A stretch of 64,000 nt of DNA from Shewanella marinintestina (GTDB lineage Bacteria; Pseudomonadota; Gammaproteobacteria; Enterobacterales; Shewanellaceae): NCBI RefSeq assembly GCF_023283845.1, contig NZ_JAKILC010000001.1, positions 310,001-374,000 of the forward strand, written 5' to 3'. The stretch's first letter is position 1. Every line of letters begins with the position of its first letter. The translations under genes were made by a program, and so were the position numbers. The notes beneath the pieces were generated by a model, which was given only the letters and a program-made list of their open reading frames with translations, ran no database searches and had not been told where the DNA came from. Positions 35,541 to 47,256 of the stretch are shown one piece after another.

Positions 35541-36563
35541 TTAATAAAACTTTTTCAAATCCATATCTTTATAAAGATCAGCGACAATATCACCATAACC
35601 ATTAAAAGGTAACGTTGGGATCCTTTTAGCAGAGAAAAGCCCCCCCTCTGCGATACGCCTTTCAGAAGCCTGAGACCATCTTGGATGATCAACATCCGGG
35701 TTTACATTGGCATAAAAACCATACTCGCTGGCAGCAAGTTGATTCCAAGAAGTAGGCGGTTGTTTGTCAGTTAAGCGAATACGCACAACAGACTTAATAC
35801 TCTTAAAGCCATATTTCCATGGAACAACAAGCCTGATAGGCGCACCATTTTGTGGTGGCAAAGTTTTACCGTATAAGCCTACAGACATAAACGTTAGATC
35901 GTTCATCGCTTCGGCTAACGTTAGCCCTTCAACATAAGGGTAATTAATGCCACCACCAGCATAACGACTTCTTTGCCCTGGCATTTGCTCGGGATCATAT
36001 AGCGTTTCAAATGCAACATATTTGGCATTGCTGTTTACACCGACTTTTTTTAGCAAGCTCGCTAAAGAAAATCCAACCCAAGGGATCACCATCGACCACG
36101 CCTCTACACACCTAAAGTTATAGGCACGTTCTTGCAACGGAAATAACTTGAGTAAATCGTCATAATCAAGCGTCATAGGGTTATCAACTTCACCATCAAT
36201 AACTAACTTCCACGGATCAACTTTCAAGCCTTGAGCGTTCTCTTCAGGATCGGTTTTACTGGTTCCGAATTCATAGAAATTATTGTGGGAGATGATTTTA
36301 GATTCTGGTGTCAGCGAACCGTACAACAAGTGGTCGTACTGTGCTTGCTTTGCAAAAGGCAGAGTTTGTGTCAAAAAAGCAGCCTTCTTCTTATCATCAG
36401 AAAATAGATCGAACACACCTGCATTCGCGTGAGAAGACAGCAGTGCCCCAGCTCCAACAAAGCCCATCTGCTTCAAAATACGTCTCCGGTCACGATAGAC
36501 TTCTTCTGGTGTAATATCACTGTCTTTAAACTTATCCCATGCAGCAGTTTTTTTTATATTCAT
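35541..36563 (-). CDS. msrP: MsrP, molybdenum catalytic subunit of periplasmic methionine sulfoxide reductase
   Basis: MsrP (YedY) repairs oxidised methionines of periplasmic proteins with a mononuclear molybdopterin. The N-terminus carries a Tat signal with adjacent arginines ([18 protein letters not shown], residues 25-42), as needed for export of the folded cofactor protein. The molybdenum ligand is Cys152 in [11 protein letters not shown]. The ending [19 protein letters not shown] matches E. coli YedY (334 residues against 340 here). It is the first gene of the msrPQ operon. Confidence 0.95.
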   Translation of the reverse strand: MNIKKTAAWDKFKDSDITPEEVYRDRRRILKQMGFVGAGALLSSHANAGVFDLFSDDKKKAAFLTQTLPFAKQAQYDHLLYGSLTPESKIISHNNFYEFGTSKTDPEENAQGLKVDPWKLVIDGEVDNPMTLDYDDLLKLFPLQERAYNFRCVEAWSMVIPWVGFSLASLLKKVGVNSNAKYVAFETLYDPEQMPGQRSRYAGGGINYPYVEGLTLAEAMNDLTFMSVGLYGKTLPPQNGAPIRLVVPWKYGFKSIKSVVRIRLTDKQPPTSWNQLAASEYGFYANVNPDVDHPRWSQASERRIAEGGLFSAKRIPTLPFNGYGDIVADLYKDMDLKKFY

Positions 36564-36779
36564 TGGCCGCTTCCATCCTTCTATCAGATCAATATGTTGC
36601 TATTAACTAATCAGACCGACTAAGTTCCAAAAAGGTTTCACACCAATTTAAATGTTACATTTCGATAACAGCTGACTATGTCTGCATCACTTGTATTACT
36701 AATCATTCGCTTATACTTGCAGTGTTTAAATCGCCATGCCACTCTAGCGGTTCATTCACCATGTTAAGAGCCTTCTCAC

Positions 36780-38273
36780 ATGCCTTTAGAGCTTGCTTTC
36801 TCCACCGGACAAATAGTCATCATCGTTGCTATTGCCTTTCTTGCCATGTTAATCGGCGCATTATTCAATCAACGAAAAACTCGCATTAAATGGGAATACG
36901 TTCGAAAGCAACTATTGGATGAAATGGAACAAACCAAAGTTGGATTAAATTCAGAGATCTTAGAGCTAAAAGAAAATATTCACCAAAAAGAACTGACTAT
37001 TGACCAATACCAAGACAAATTAGAATATCGACTAGAGCAGTTAGGGAAAGCTCAAGCTCAAGCAGAAAGAACAGTCGAATTAGAACAAGCGTTATTGGAT
37101 AACCAAAGAAAACAGATGGAAACCCAACTCGCCCTGTCAAAGTCTAATGCCATGCAACAAACATTGGCAGCAAGTTTTAACGCTAAAGAGCAAGCGCTTA
37201 ACGATAAAATTCAATTACTTGAAGACTCTGAACTTAGACTTAATGCGCAATTTGAAAACCTAGCAACAAAAATTTTTGAAGCTCGCAGTGAAAAATTACA
37301 ATCACAAAATAATCAGCAGCTAGACAGTGTACTGGCACCTTTTAAACAACAGATCGAAGGTTTTAGAGCGCAAGTACAAGCGTCCTATTCGCATGAACAA
37401 ACCCAGCGGAGTGCACTTAAACATCAACTTGACTCATTAACAGAGCTTAACTTAAAAATGAGCCAAGATGCTGTAAACCTGACCAAAGCGCTAAAGGGAG
37501 ATAACAAGCAACAAGGTAATTGGGGCGAAGTGATCTTAGAGCGTGTATTACAAGAAAGTGGTCTGCGGGAGGGACATGAGTACGATACCCAAACAGATTT
37601 GAAAAATGACACAGGTAAACGTTTTAAACCTGATGTCATCGTACATTTACCAGAAAATAAAGATGTAGTGATTGATGCAAAGATGTCATTAATCGCCTAC
37701 GAACGATACTTTAACAGCGATGACGAAGTAATACGTGCGCAAGCGATTAAAGAACACATACTGTCAGTTCGAGCACATATTAAAGGGCTAAGCCAAAAGG
37801 ATTACCAAAAGCTACATGGACTAAAAAGCTTAGACTATGTATTAATGTTTATCCCACTAGAACCTGCATTTTTACTTGCACTGGAGCATGACCCTAGTTT
37901 AGTCAATTACGCGCTTGAAAGTAATATTATGCTAGTTAGCCCGACCAACTTACTCGTTGCACTCAGAACAATTAATAATATTTGGCGTTATGAATATCAA
38001 AACCAAAATGCGCAAATGATTGCTAAACAAGCTGGAAAGATTTATGACAAATTGTGCGGCTATTTAGACGACATGGATAAGTTAGGCCGTGCTTTAGAAT
38101 CTGCCGATAAAAACTTTACTAGTGCGATGAATAAGTTATCGACCGGAAAAGGAAACGTCATTCGTCAAGCGCATCAAATGCAACAATTAGGTGTAGAAAC
38201 CAGTAAAAAAGTGGACGCCCAACTTCTAGATAAAGCGCTAAGCTTAGCAGATGATGATTTTCATCAAAGCTAG
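36780..38273 (+). CDS. rmuC: DNA recombination protein RmuC
   Basis: RmuC limits DNA inversions and is thought to be a nuclease-fold protein acting on DNA structures. The 497-residue product has an N-terminal transmembrane helix (IVIIVAIAFLAMLIGALF), a long coiled coil (about residues 40-225), and a C-terminal PD-(D/E)xK-like domain with NWGEVILERVLQESGLREG, DVIVHLPENKDVVIDAKMSL and SLDYVLMFIPLEPAF. Length agrees with E. coli RmuC (475). It is followed closely by slt (55 bases), so cotranscription is possible. Confidence 0.95.
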   Translation: MPLELAFSTGQIVIIVAIAFLAMLIGALFNQRKTRIKWEYVRKQLLDEMEQTKVGLNSEILELKENIHQKELTIDQYQDKLEYRLEQLGKAQAQAERTVELEQALLDNQRKQMETQLALSKSNAMQQTLAASFNAKEQALNDKIQLLEDSELRLNAQFENLATKIFEARSEKLQSQNNQQLDSVLAPFKQQIEGFRAQVQASYSHEQTQRSALKHQLDSLTELNLKMSQDAVNLTKALKGDNKQQGNWGEVILERVLQESGLREGHEYDTQTDLKNDTGKRFKPDVIVHLPENKDVVIDAKMSLIAYERYFNSDDEVIRAQAIKEHILSVRAHIKGLSQKDYQKLHGLKSLDYVLMFIPLEPAFLLALEHDPSLVNYALESNIMLVSPTNLLVALRTINNIWRYEYQNQNAQMIAKQAGKIYDKLCGYLDDMDKLGRALESADKNFTSAMNKLSTGKGNVIRQAHQMQQLGVETSKKVDAQLLDKALSLADDDFHQS

Positions 38274-38328
38274 CCATAGAAAGTTAACACTAGGCTCATT
38301 ATAAGGATATTAAAGAGGATTCTCGTAA

Positions 38329-40260
38329 ATGCACAAGCAGTTAAGTCGCATTTTAATAGGGTTTGTAGCCGTCGTTTCGTCACTATCAGCCACTGCTGCT
38401 CAACTTACCGAGCAGCAGCAATTATACTTAGACGCGAGAAGCAAACTAAATAAACAGCAAATTAATCAATATCAAGCAATGCGAAATAAGCTTGACGATT
38501 ATCCTTTGGCTATCTATCTCGATTTTCATGATCAGATAAACACTATCCTTAAATTACCCGCCGATAGAGCGCTTAAGGAGTTAAATCAATTTAAAGGCAG
38601 TCCACTTTATAACACAGGACGTTACCGTTACCTTAAACGCAGTGGCAGTCAAAAACGCTGGAAAGACTTTCTGGTGATAAGCCCAAATCAGCCGAATAAC
38701 GTTGCCTTACAGTGCTACTTTTATCGAGCTCAATTACAACAAGGAAATAAAAAACTCGCTTTTGAAGGCACAGAAAAGCTCTGGCTATATGGTCGTTCAC
38801 GCCCTAAAGAGTGTGATCCGTTGTTTAGGCAATGGCAAAAAGCAGGTCTCCGTACTCAAGAGTTAATATGGTCTCGAATGCTACTCAGCTTTGAGCAAGG
38901 ACAGTATGGCCTACTTTCATATCTATCTAAGCAGCTAACCACTAATAAAAACGATGCTAAACGTCTACTCGCAGTCTATAAAGATCCTCGTAGCTTACGT
39001 CACAAATCAAAGTTTAGTGGCAGCGCAAAAATCAATGCCACTATTGTTGATTTAGGCTTAAGAAAGTTAGCTAAAAAAGATTTAAAACAAGCTGTAAAGC
39101 TATTTGCAGCATACCAAAAAGCCGATAGATTTACTGATTTCCAAGGCCGTAAACTCAGTCGCTATTTAGTTAGACGAACGCTCATTTATCAAGTCATTGA
39201 GCTACAAAGTTATGCCGACACCATTTTACCTTTACTAGACAGCGATGACTTGGTAGAGATGCGTTTACGCTGGGCGTTAAGAGACAATGATCAAACGAAC
39301 TTTGCCAAATTTTTACCTCTATTAACTGAACAAAAACAAAATACTGCACGCTGGAAATATTGGCGCGCAGTAGTGCTTTCTCGAGAAAACAGCAAACAAA
39401 GTCAGCAAACATCACAAGGTTTATTTGAACAACTCAGGCTTGAGCGTAATTTTTATGGCTACCTTGCGGCTGCAAAGCAAAAGCAGCCATTTCAATTGCA
39501 AAACCAAATTAGTCAGAGCGATAAAAAGCTTAGAGCAGATATCACGGAAGACAAAGGGTTGGCCAGAGTCCGTGAATTACTTGCTATCGATAAACAGTCT
39601 GATGCTCGAGCCGAATGGGTGATGCTGTTAAAGCGTCACAATAAAGCCATGCAAACAGAATATGGCGTCTATGCGGTTGAGCAGAAATGGCATAGTTTAG
39701 GTGTACAAGCGAGTATCCAAGCCAAACTATGGAATGACATGCAAATGCGCTTCCCTTATGCAGCACAAGATGCTTTTACCCAAGCCAGCAAAAAGTACCG
39801 CGTCGATATTGATGAAATTCGCGCTATATCAAGACGAGAAAGTGCCTATTACCCTAATGCGACATCAGGCGTTGGTGCTCGCGGCTATATGCAGCTAATG
39901 CCTGCCACAGCAAAGCAAACAGCCAAAAAAGCTAAGCTGCCTTATCGCGGTATTAAGAGTTTATATGATGAAAAGCTAAATATTGCTTTAGGTAGCGCCT
40001 ATTACAGTGGTCTATTAAAACAATTTGACCAAAACAAAGTGCTCGCAACCGCCTCTTATAATGCCGGACCTCATCGAATTAAAAGCTGGTTGAAGAGAAG
40101 CGATGGTAAACTTGACGCAATTAGCTTTATTGAATCTATTCCCTATCGAGAAACCCGGGAGTACGTGCAAGCAGTATTTAGCTATAAAGTTATTTATCAA
40201 GTCAGACAAGGCAAACAAGCCGAGTTACTATCCGCTGAGGAACTGAACTTTAGCTACTAG
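38329..40260 (+). CDS. slt: Soluble lytic murein transglycosylase
   Basis: Slt70-type enzymes cut the glycan strand of murein from the periplasm. The 643-residue product has a signal peptide (cleavage near ATAAQL), a long superhelical alpha domain (about 30-480) and the GH23 catalytic domain at the C-terminus. There the acid Glu lies near residue 503 in ISRRESAYYPNATSG, with GYMQLMPATAKQ and TASYNAGPHRIKSWL following. Size matches E. coli Slt (645). AGAGGA lies nine bases before the ATG. A hairpin at 40327-40353 follows. Confidence 0.95.
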   Translation: MHKQLSRILIGFVAVVSSLSATAAQLTEQQQLYLDARSKLNKQQINQYQAMRNKLDDYPLAIYLDFHDQINTILKLPADRALKELNQFKGSPLYNTGRYRYLKRSGSQKRWKDFLVISPNQPNNVALQCYFYRAQLQQGNKKLAFEGTEKLWLYGRSRPKECDPLFRQWQKAGLRTQELIWSRMLLSFEQGQYGLLSYLSKQLTTNKNDAKRLLAVYKDPRSLRHKSKFSGSAKINATIVDLGLRKLAKKDLKQAVKLFAAYQKADRFTDFQGRKLSRYLVRRTLIYQVIELQSYADTILPLLDSDDLVEMRLRWALRDNDQTNFAKFLPLLTEQKQNTARWKYWRAVVLSRENSKQSQQTSQGLFEQLRLERNFYGYLAAAKQKQPFQLQNQISQSDKKLRADITEDKGLARVRELLAIDKQSDARAEWVMLLKRHNKAMQTEYGVYAVEQKWHSLGVQASIQAKLWNDMQMRFPYAAQDAFTQASKKYRVDIDEIRAISRRESAYYPNATSGVGARGYMQLMPATAKQTAKKAKLPYRGIKSLYDEKLNIALGSAYYSGLLKQFDQNKVLATASYNAGPHRIKSWLKRSDGKLDAISFIESIPYRETREYVQAVFSYKVIYQVRQGKQAELLSAEELNFSY

Positions 40261-40326
40261 CTTTAGCTACTTGCATTGATTGCTAGCGTTTAAACCTGCA
40301 CAACTAACCTGCTATATCATTCAGTA

Positions 40327-40353
40327 GTGGGCTGCTTTTCTTAAGCAGCCCAC
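40327..40353 (+). terminator. Hairpin downstream of slt
   Basis: An 11-bp perfect stem (GTGGGCTGCTT and complement) with a 5-base loop. The following sequence is only moderately T-rich, so termination may be partial. Confidence 0.65.
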
Positions 40354-42809
<2,456 letters not shown>

Positions 42810-43079
42810 GCGCGGATCACACTCAAAGAAAAGGTTATGGCGACTGACTATCAAGCTGTAGCTTTTTCTTATCTTTTTATTGCTCTTTCAATACCCTGCT
42901 CTACAACTTTTGCTCAGCTGTTAATCCCCTCTCTTTAATGCCACTTTTACTAGAATGTAAATGCGCTAAAAACACAGAATAAATCATGAATAAAACACGC
43001 TAAAGGCTAGTAAGCACACCCAATTTGCACCATAGTAGTTAACACACTGGATTTATAAAAATAACAACACAAGGTGTGT

Positions 43080-43991
43080 ATGCATAACTCAATTATCAAC
43101 AACCTTCTACAGCAACTTGAAACGGTTTTACTTGGCAAACCCCATCAAATAAAACTCGCCCTCACTTGTATTCTTGCTCGTGGTCACTTATTGATCGAAG
43201 ATCTTCCCGGGATGGGTAAAACCAGTTTGTCACATGGCCTTGCCCACAGCTTAGGGCTTAGCTATCAGCGAGTTCAATTTACCAGTGATATGCTGCCAGC
43301 AGATATTCTTGGAGTGTCTATTTTTGATAAGTCACAAGCGCAATTTAACTTTCACCCAGGCCCTATCTTCAACCAAATGATTTTGGCCGATGAAATTAAT
43401 CGCGCCAGTCCAAAAACCCAAAGTGCACTTTTAGAGGCCATGGCCGAACAGCAAATCACTGTCGACGGTGCCACTTACTCTCTACCACAACCCTTTTTTG
43501 TTATTGCAACACAAAACCCAACCGAGCAATCTGGTACTTTTTCACTGCCAGAATCACAATTAGACAGATTTATGATGCGCATATCCATCGGCTACCCAGC
43601 ACCGGAAGCTGAGCTTGCAATGTTAAAGAATCAAGACCCCAATCAAAGCATTGCAGACTTACCAGAATGTCTATCCGCCACATCCCTGCAAGCACTACAA
43701 AAGCAAGTTGACGATGTCAGCGCCTCTGATGCACTGCTTAAATATATTCTCGCGTTGGTGAATACATCAAGAGACCAAGCTCAATCCCCTGGCTTATCGC
43801 CTAGAGCAAGCATAGCCATACTACAAGCCGCTAAGGCTTGGGCATTTATTAACCAAAGAACCTATTTAGTCCCGGAAGATGTACAGGCAATCTTTCCTCA
43901 TGTAGCCGAACACAGAATAAGGCAACACTCTCAACAACAAGGCGAAGCTGTATCAGATAAAATTCTTAATCAAGTTAACCCTATCTTGTAA
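43080..43991 (+). CDS. MoxR-family AAA+ ATPase
   Basis: MoxR ATPases act as chaperones that assemble or activate partner complexes, usually together with DUF58 and transglutaminase or von Willebrand-A proteins. The 303-residue product has Walker A EDLPGMGKTS, Walker B MILADEINRASPKTQ, and the sensor/arginine-finger region ATQNPTEQSGTFSLPESQLDRF. The ATG at 43080 follows AAGG by five bases; a GTG two codons earlier is less likely. The next gene (DUF58) starts 62 bases downstream. Confidence 0.93.
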   Translation: MHNSIINNLLQQLETVLLGKPHQIKLALTCILARGHLLIEDLPGMGKTSLSHGLAHSLGLSYQRVQFTSDMLPADILGVSIFDKSQAQFNFHPGPIFNQMILADEINRASPKTQSALLEAMAEQQITVDGATYSLPQPFFVIATQNPTEQSGTFSLPESQLDRFMMRISIGYPAPEAELAMLKNQDPNQSIADLPECLSATSLQALQKQVDDVSASDALLKYILALVNTSRDQAQSPGLSPRASIAILQAAKAWAFINQRTYLVPEDVQAIFPHVAEHRIRQHSQQQGEAVSDKILNQVNPIL

Positions 43992-44053
43992 CTGCAAGCA
44001 ATTGATAAGCAGTGTAACTGCCAGTCACAACAATGAGATAGAAATAGGGATTT

Positions 44054-45040
44054 ATGCAAAATCGCGGTAAACAAAAACTACAACAAGGTTGGCTAAAATG
44101 GCTTTCTAGGCGATTACCAGCCAGCAAGCAAATCACTTTAAGCCATAAAAGTATCTTTATCCTCCCATCGGGCTTTGGCATCGCTTGGTTGGTTTTAGTG
44201 GTTTTGCTTTTTTTACTCGGTACCAACTATCAAAATAACCTGATTATGGGGCTAAGCTTTTTACTGTTAAGCGTATTTAACACCTGCATTATCTATAGCT
44301 ATAAAAATCTTGCAGGCTTAACCCTTTCAAGTAGGCAACAAAGTGGTCATTTTGCAGGAAGTCCCATTTACTATCCTATTCAGTTATCGAGCAAGCGCCA
44401 AGCATTTGAAATCCAATGCCAATTTAAAGACCAGCTACTACATAGCATCAAGTCAGTAAATAATCAGCAATCACAACTGTTAGTGACTGTTGACAAGGTA
44501 CGCCGCGGGATTAATCGACCTGGTCGCTTAAAAGTTGAAAGCCGTTACCCACTTGGCCTATGTCGCGCATGGTCCAATATAGATCTGGATTTATCGCAAT
44601 TAGTCTTTGCAGAGCCGATTGTCGATTCAAATCCGGTCTCTTTTATTTCAAAGCCCGGTGATGAACAAGAACATAGTGGTAAATATGTCTCTGGCGTTGA
44701 TGAGTTTAAAGGGCTAAAAGAGTATCAAACTGGTGAGCCTTTAAAGCAAGTTGCGTGGAAACAATGGGCACAGGGCCGCGGCATGTTAACCAAAGAGTTT
44801 GAACAACCACAAGGCGCCCCAATGTGGTTAGCGTTAGAAGATAACGCGGATGATATTGAGCTAGCACTGAGTCACCTTGCATGGCATACAGAGCAATTAA
44901 GTCAAAATAATCAAGTTTTTGGATTAACCCTCTCAGGCCAATCTATCCCTCCCGCTCATGGCGAAAAACATCGGCTTCACGTACAAACTCAATTAGCGCT
45001 GTTTCCTCGACGTTCACCAGCGAGGAGACCACGAAAATGA
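44054..45040 (+). CDS. DUF58 membrane protein
   Basis: The 328-residue protein has two N-terminal transmembrane helices (about residues 36-80) and a large cytoplasmic domain. The DUF58 signature lies near residue 215: YVSGVDEFKGLKEYQTGEPLKQVAWKQWAQ, a central arginine-poor stretch ending in the conserved VAWKQ. In characterised MoxR operons this protein links the ATPase to the membrane partner. Its stop overlaps the next start as ATGA. Confidence 0.9.
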   Translation: MQNRGKQKLQQGWLKWLSRRLPASKQITLSHKSIFILPSGFGIAWLVLVVLLFLLGTNYQNNLIMGLSFLLLSVFNTCIIYSYKNLAGLTLSSRQQSGHFAGSPIYYPIQLSSKRQAFEIQCQFKDQLLHSIKSVNNQQSQLLVTVDKVRRGINRPGRLKVESRYPLGLCRAWSNIDLDLSQLVFAEPIVDSNPVSFISKPGDEQEHSGKYVSGVDEFKGLKEYQTGEPLKQVAWKQWAQGRGMLTKEFEQPQGAPMWLALEDNADDIELALSHLAWHTEQLSQNNQVFGLTLSGQSIPPAHGEKHRLHVQTQLALFPRRSPARRPRK

Positions 45041-47109
45041 CAAGCATAGAAAATCAAAATATCTCACGCCACACGCTAATGTGGCTGCTAATCACCAATA
45101 TCGCGATCCTATCGCCGCTATATCAACAAATAACCCTTTGGTCTTTAGCAATTTGTGCCATCTGTATTTTTTGGCGGATCGGGATTTATTTAGGCAGGGT
45201 TGCCAAGCCGCCTAAATGGCTGGTTACAGCGCTTGCCCTCGCAGCTGCAACAACACTTGCAATCGTTGCTGGCCAGATTGGTGTACTAAACGCAATGGTT
45301 AACTTGTTGATCCTCGGCTACGCACTAAAATACATCGAAATGCGTAACCGACGTGACGTTCAAGCTGTAGTGCTTGTTGGCTACTTCCTGATTGCATTTA
45401 CTTTTATCCACCAGCAAACACTATTATCAACCCTACATTTACTCGTTGTAACCATTATTAATACCTGCGTGCTAATTAGCCTTTACCACGATGAAAAGAA
45501 CTTTAAATATGCTGCGTTACTAGGCAGTAAAATTTTGCTGCAAAGCCTACCTTTTGCAATCGTTCTTTTTTTAGTTTTGCCTAGACTTGCTCCTTTGTGG
45601 CTAGTTCCACCGCAAAATAAAGCGCAAACAGGATTGTCTGACAACGTAAGTTTTGGTGATATAAATGAGTTAACACGTTCAAGTGCGCTAGCCTTTCGAG
45701 CCACATTTTCAGGACAAGCCCCTACTAATGAAAAGCTCTATTGGCGAGCCATTGTGATGGAAGATTATGACGGCAAAACCTGGTTGCAAAACCCACGTAT
45801 AACCAACAAAAACAGTCTAAACCGCAATAATACAAATAATGACATAGCTCAAAGGCCTCAACACCTTGCAAAAGCAGACAGCGCTATTGGCAGTCAGTTT
45901 GAATATTCAATAATTGCAGAGCCTAGCCACCAGCAATGGCTATTTGGTTTAGACGTGGCAAACACCAGTGATAGAGGCATTCGCGCTCTTAACGACTTTA
46001 CTCTTTTAGCTGAGCGTCCAATTGAGCAAAAGCGCTTATATCAAGTAATAAGTAACGAGCAGCTAATTATGGAGCCAAAGCTAAGTCCTTCTGTACGCAA
46101 TATTAACCTCGCACTGCCAAGGTCGAGTAACCCCAAAACTCACGCCTTAGCAAATGAGTTTGCCCTTAGCTACCCAGAGCCAAAATCAAGACTTAATGCA
46201 ATGATGCGTTTTTTTACCGAGCAGCCTTACTATTACACTTTGAGGCCACCGCGTGTTGGCGAGCAGCAAATAGATGATTTTTTAATTATCAATAAAGCAG
46301 GATTTTGTGTGCATTACGCGAGTGCGTTTGCATTTATGGCGCGTGCAACGGGGATCCCGACCCGTTTAGTTACCGGCTACCAAGGCGGCGAATTAAACTC
46401 AACAGCGGGTTATTACAGTATTTATCAATATATGGCGCATGCTTGGGTAGAAGTTTGGCTCGCGGATGAAGGTTGGGTGCGTTTCGACCCAACCGCAATG
46501 ATTGCTCCTGAGCGCGTCGAGCAAGGCTTTGATGCATTCTTCGACCCAGAAACCAGCTATCTTATGGATAATCCATTTAGCAGCTTGGCCTACCGTGATA
46601 ATCCAATGCTTAATGAACTTAGAATGCGTTTAGCCAGTATTGATTATTTTTGGAGTAGTTGGGTACTTGGGTTTAATGAACAAAAACAACGCCAAGTGCT
46701 CAAAGAGATTTTAGGTAATGTTACTCGCACTAAAGTCACAATATTCATTGTTGTCAGTTTAAGCGTTATCGGACTCTCTATTGCCTATAGCGCCGGACTC
46801 ATCCAATTTAGGCGCTCAACTGACAAGCACCTCAACGCCTATTATTCGGTGTGTAAAATGCTCAATAAGCGCGGACTACCTCGAAAGCACCATGAAGGAC
46901 CGCAAGCATATAATCAACGAGTAACTGCTGCTTTCCCTAGCATCGCTGCGGATTTCACCAAGTTAACCCAGTATTTTATTGCCTTAAAATATCAAAATAT
47001 GGATCCAAAGCGAGCCAAGCGCTTTTCTCGATTATTAATCAAGCAGTCGAGGTGGTTGAAAATCAAGATCTTGAAACAGAGATTGGCACTTAATAAGACA
47101 AACACATAA
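45037..47109 (+). CDS. TgpA-like membrane transglutaminase (DUF3488, transglutaminase core)
   Basis: The 690-residue protein has about six N-terminal helices (DUF3488-type, to residue 190), an extracytoplasmic domain with a transglutaminase core, then one transmembrane helix (about 563-588) and a cytoplasmic DUF4129-like tail. The Cys-His-Asp triad is in FCVHYASAFAFMARATGIPT (Cys), YMAHAWVEVWLADEGW (His) and RFDPTA (Asp). Pseudomonas aeruginosa TgpA, which has the same layout and MoxR/DUF58 neighbours, is essential. Its substrate is not known. It starts within the DUF58 stop (ATGA). Confidence 0.92.
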   Translation: MTSIENQNISRHTLMWLLITNIAILSPLYQQITLWSLAICAICIFWRIGIYLGRVAKPPKWLVTALALAAATTLAIVAGQIGVLNAMVNLLILGYALKYIEMRNRRDVQAVVLVGYFLIAFTFIHQQTLLSTLHLLVVTIINTCVLISLYHDEKNFKYAALLGSKILLQSLPFAIVLFLVLPRLAPLWLVPPQNKAQTGLSDNVSFGDINELTRSSALAFRATFSGQAPTNEKLYWRAIVMEDYDGKTWLQNPRITNKNSLNRNNTNNDIAQRPQHLAKADSAIGSQFEYSIIAEPSHQQWLFGLDVANTSDRGIRALNDFTLLAERPIEQKRLYQVISNEQLIMEPKLSPSVRNINLALPRSSNPKTHALANEFALSYPEPKSRLNAMMRFFTEQPYYYTLRPPRVGEQQIDDFLIINKAGFCVHYASAFAFMARATGIPTRLVTGYQGGELNSTAGYYSIYQYMAHAWVEVWLADEGWVRFDPTAMIAPERVEQGFDAFFDPETSYLMDNPFSSLAYRDNPMLNELRMRLASIDYFWSSWVLGFNEQKQRQVLKEILGNVTRTKVTIFIVVSLSVIGLSIAYSAGLIQFRRSTDKHLNAYYSVCKMLNKRGLPRKHHEGPQAYNQRVTAAFPSIAADFTKLTQYFIALKYQNMDPKRAKRFSRLLIKQSRWLKIKILKQRLALNKTNT

Positions 47110-47256
47110 AATAGCTTACAATACTTATCCTATTAAAAATGTGTTCTTTTTTTGGACATTACGGACAGCCGCTCAGCTGTTAATGTATATTTTCTTAACA
47201 ACTTTAAGCGCGCATTTATGTCCATTTTTCGACTGCATGCTTGTTAAAGGACCGCC

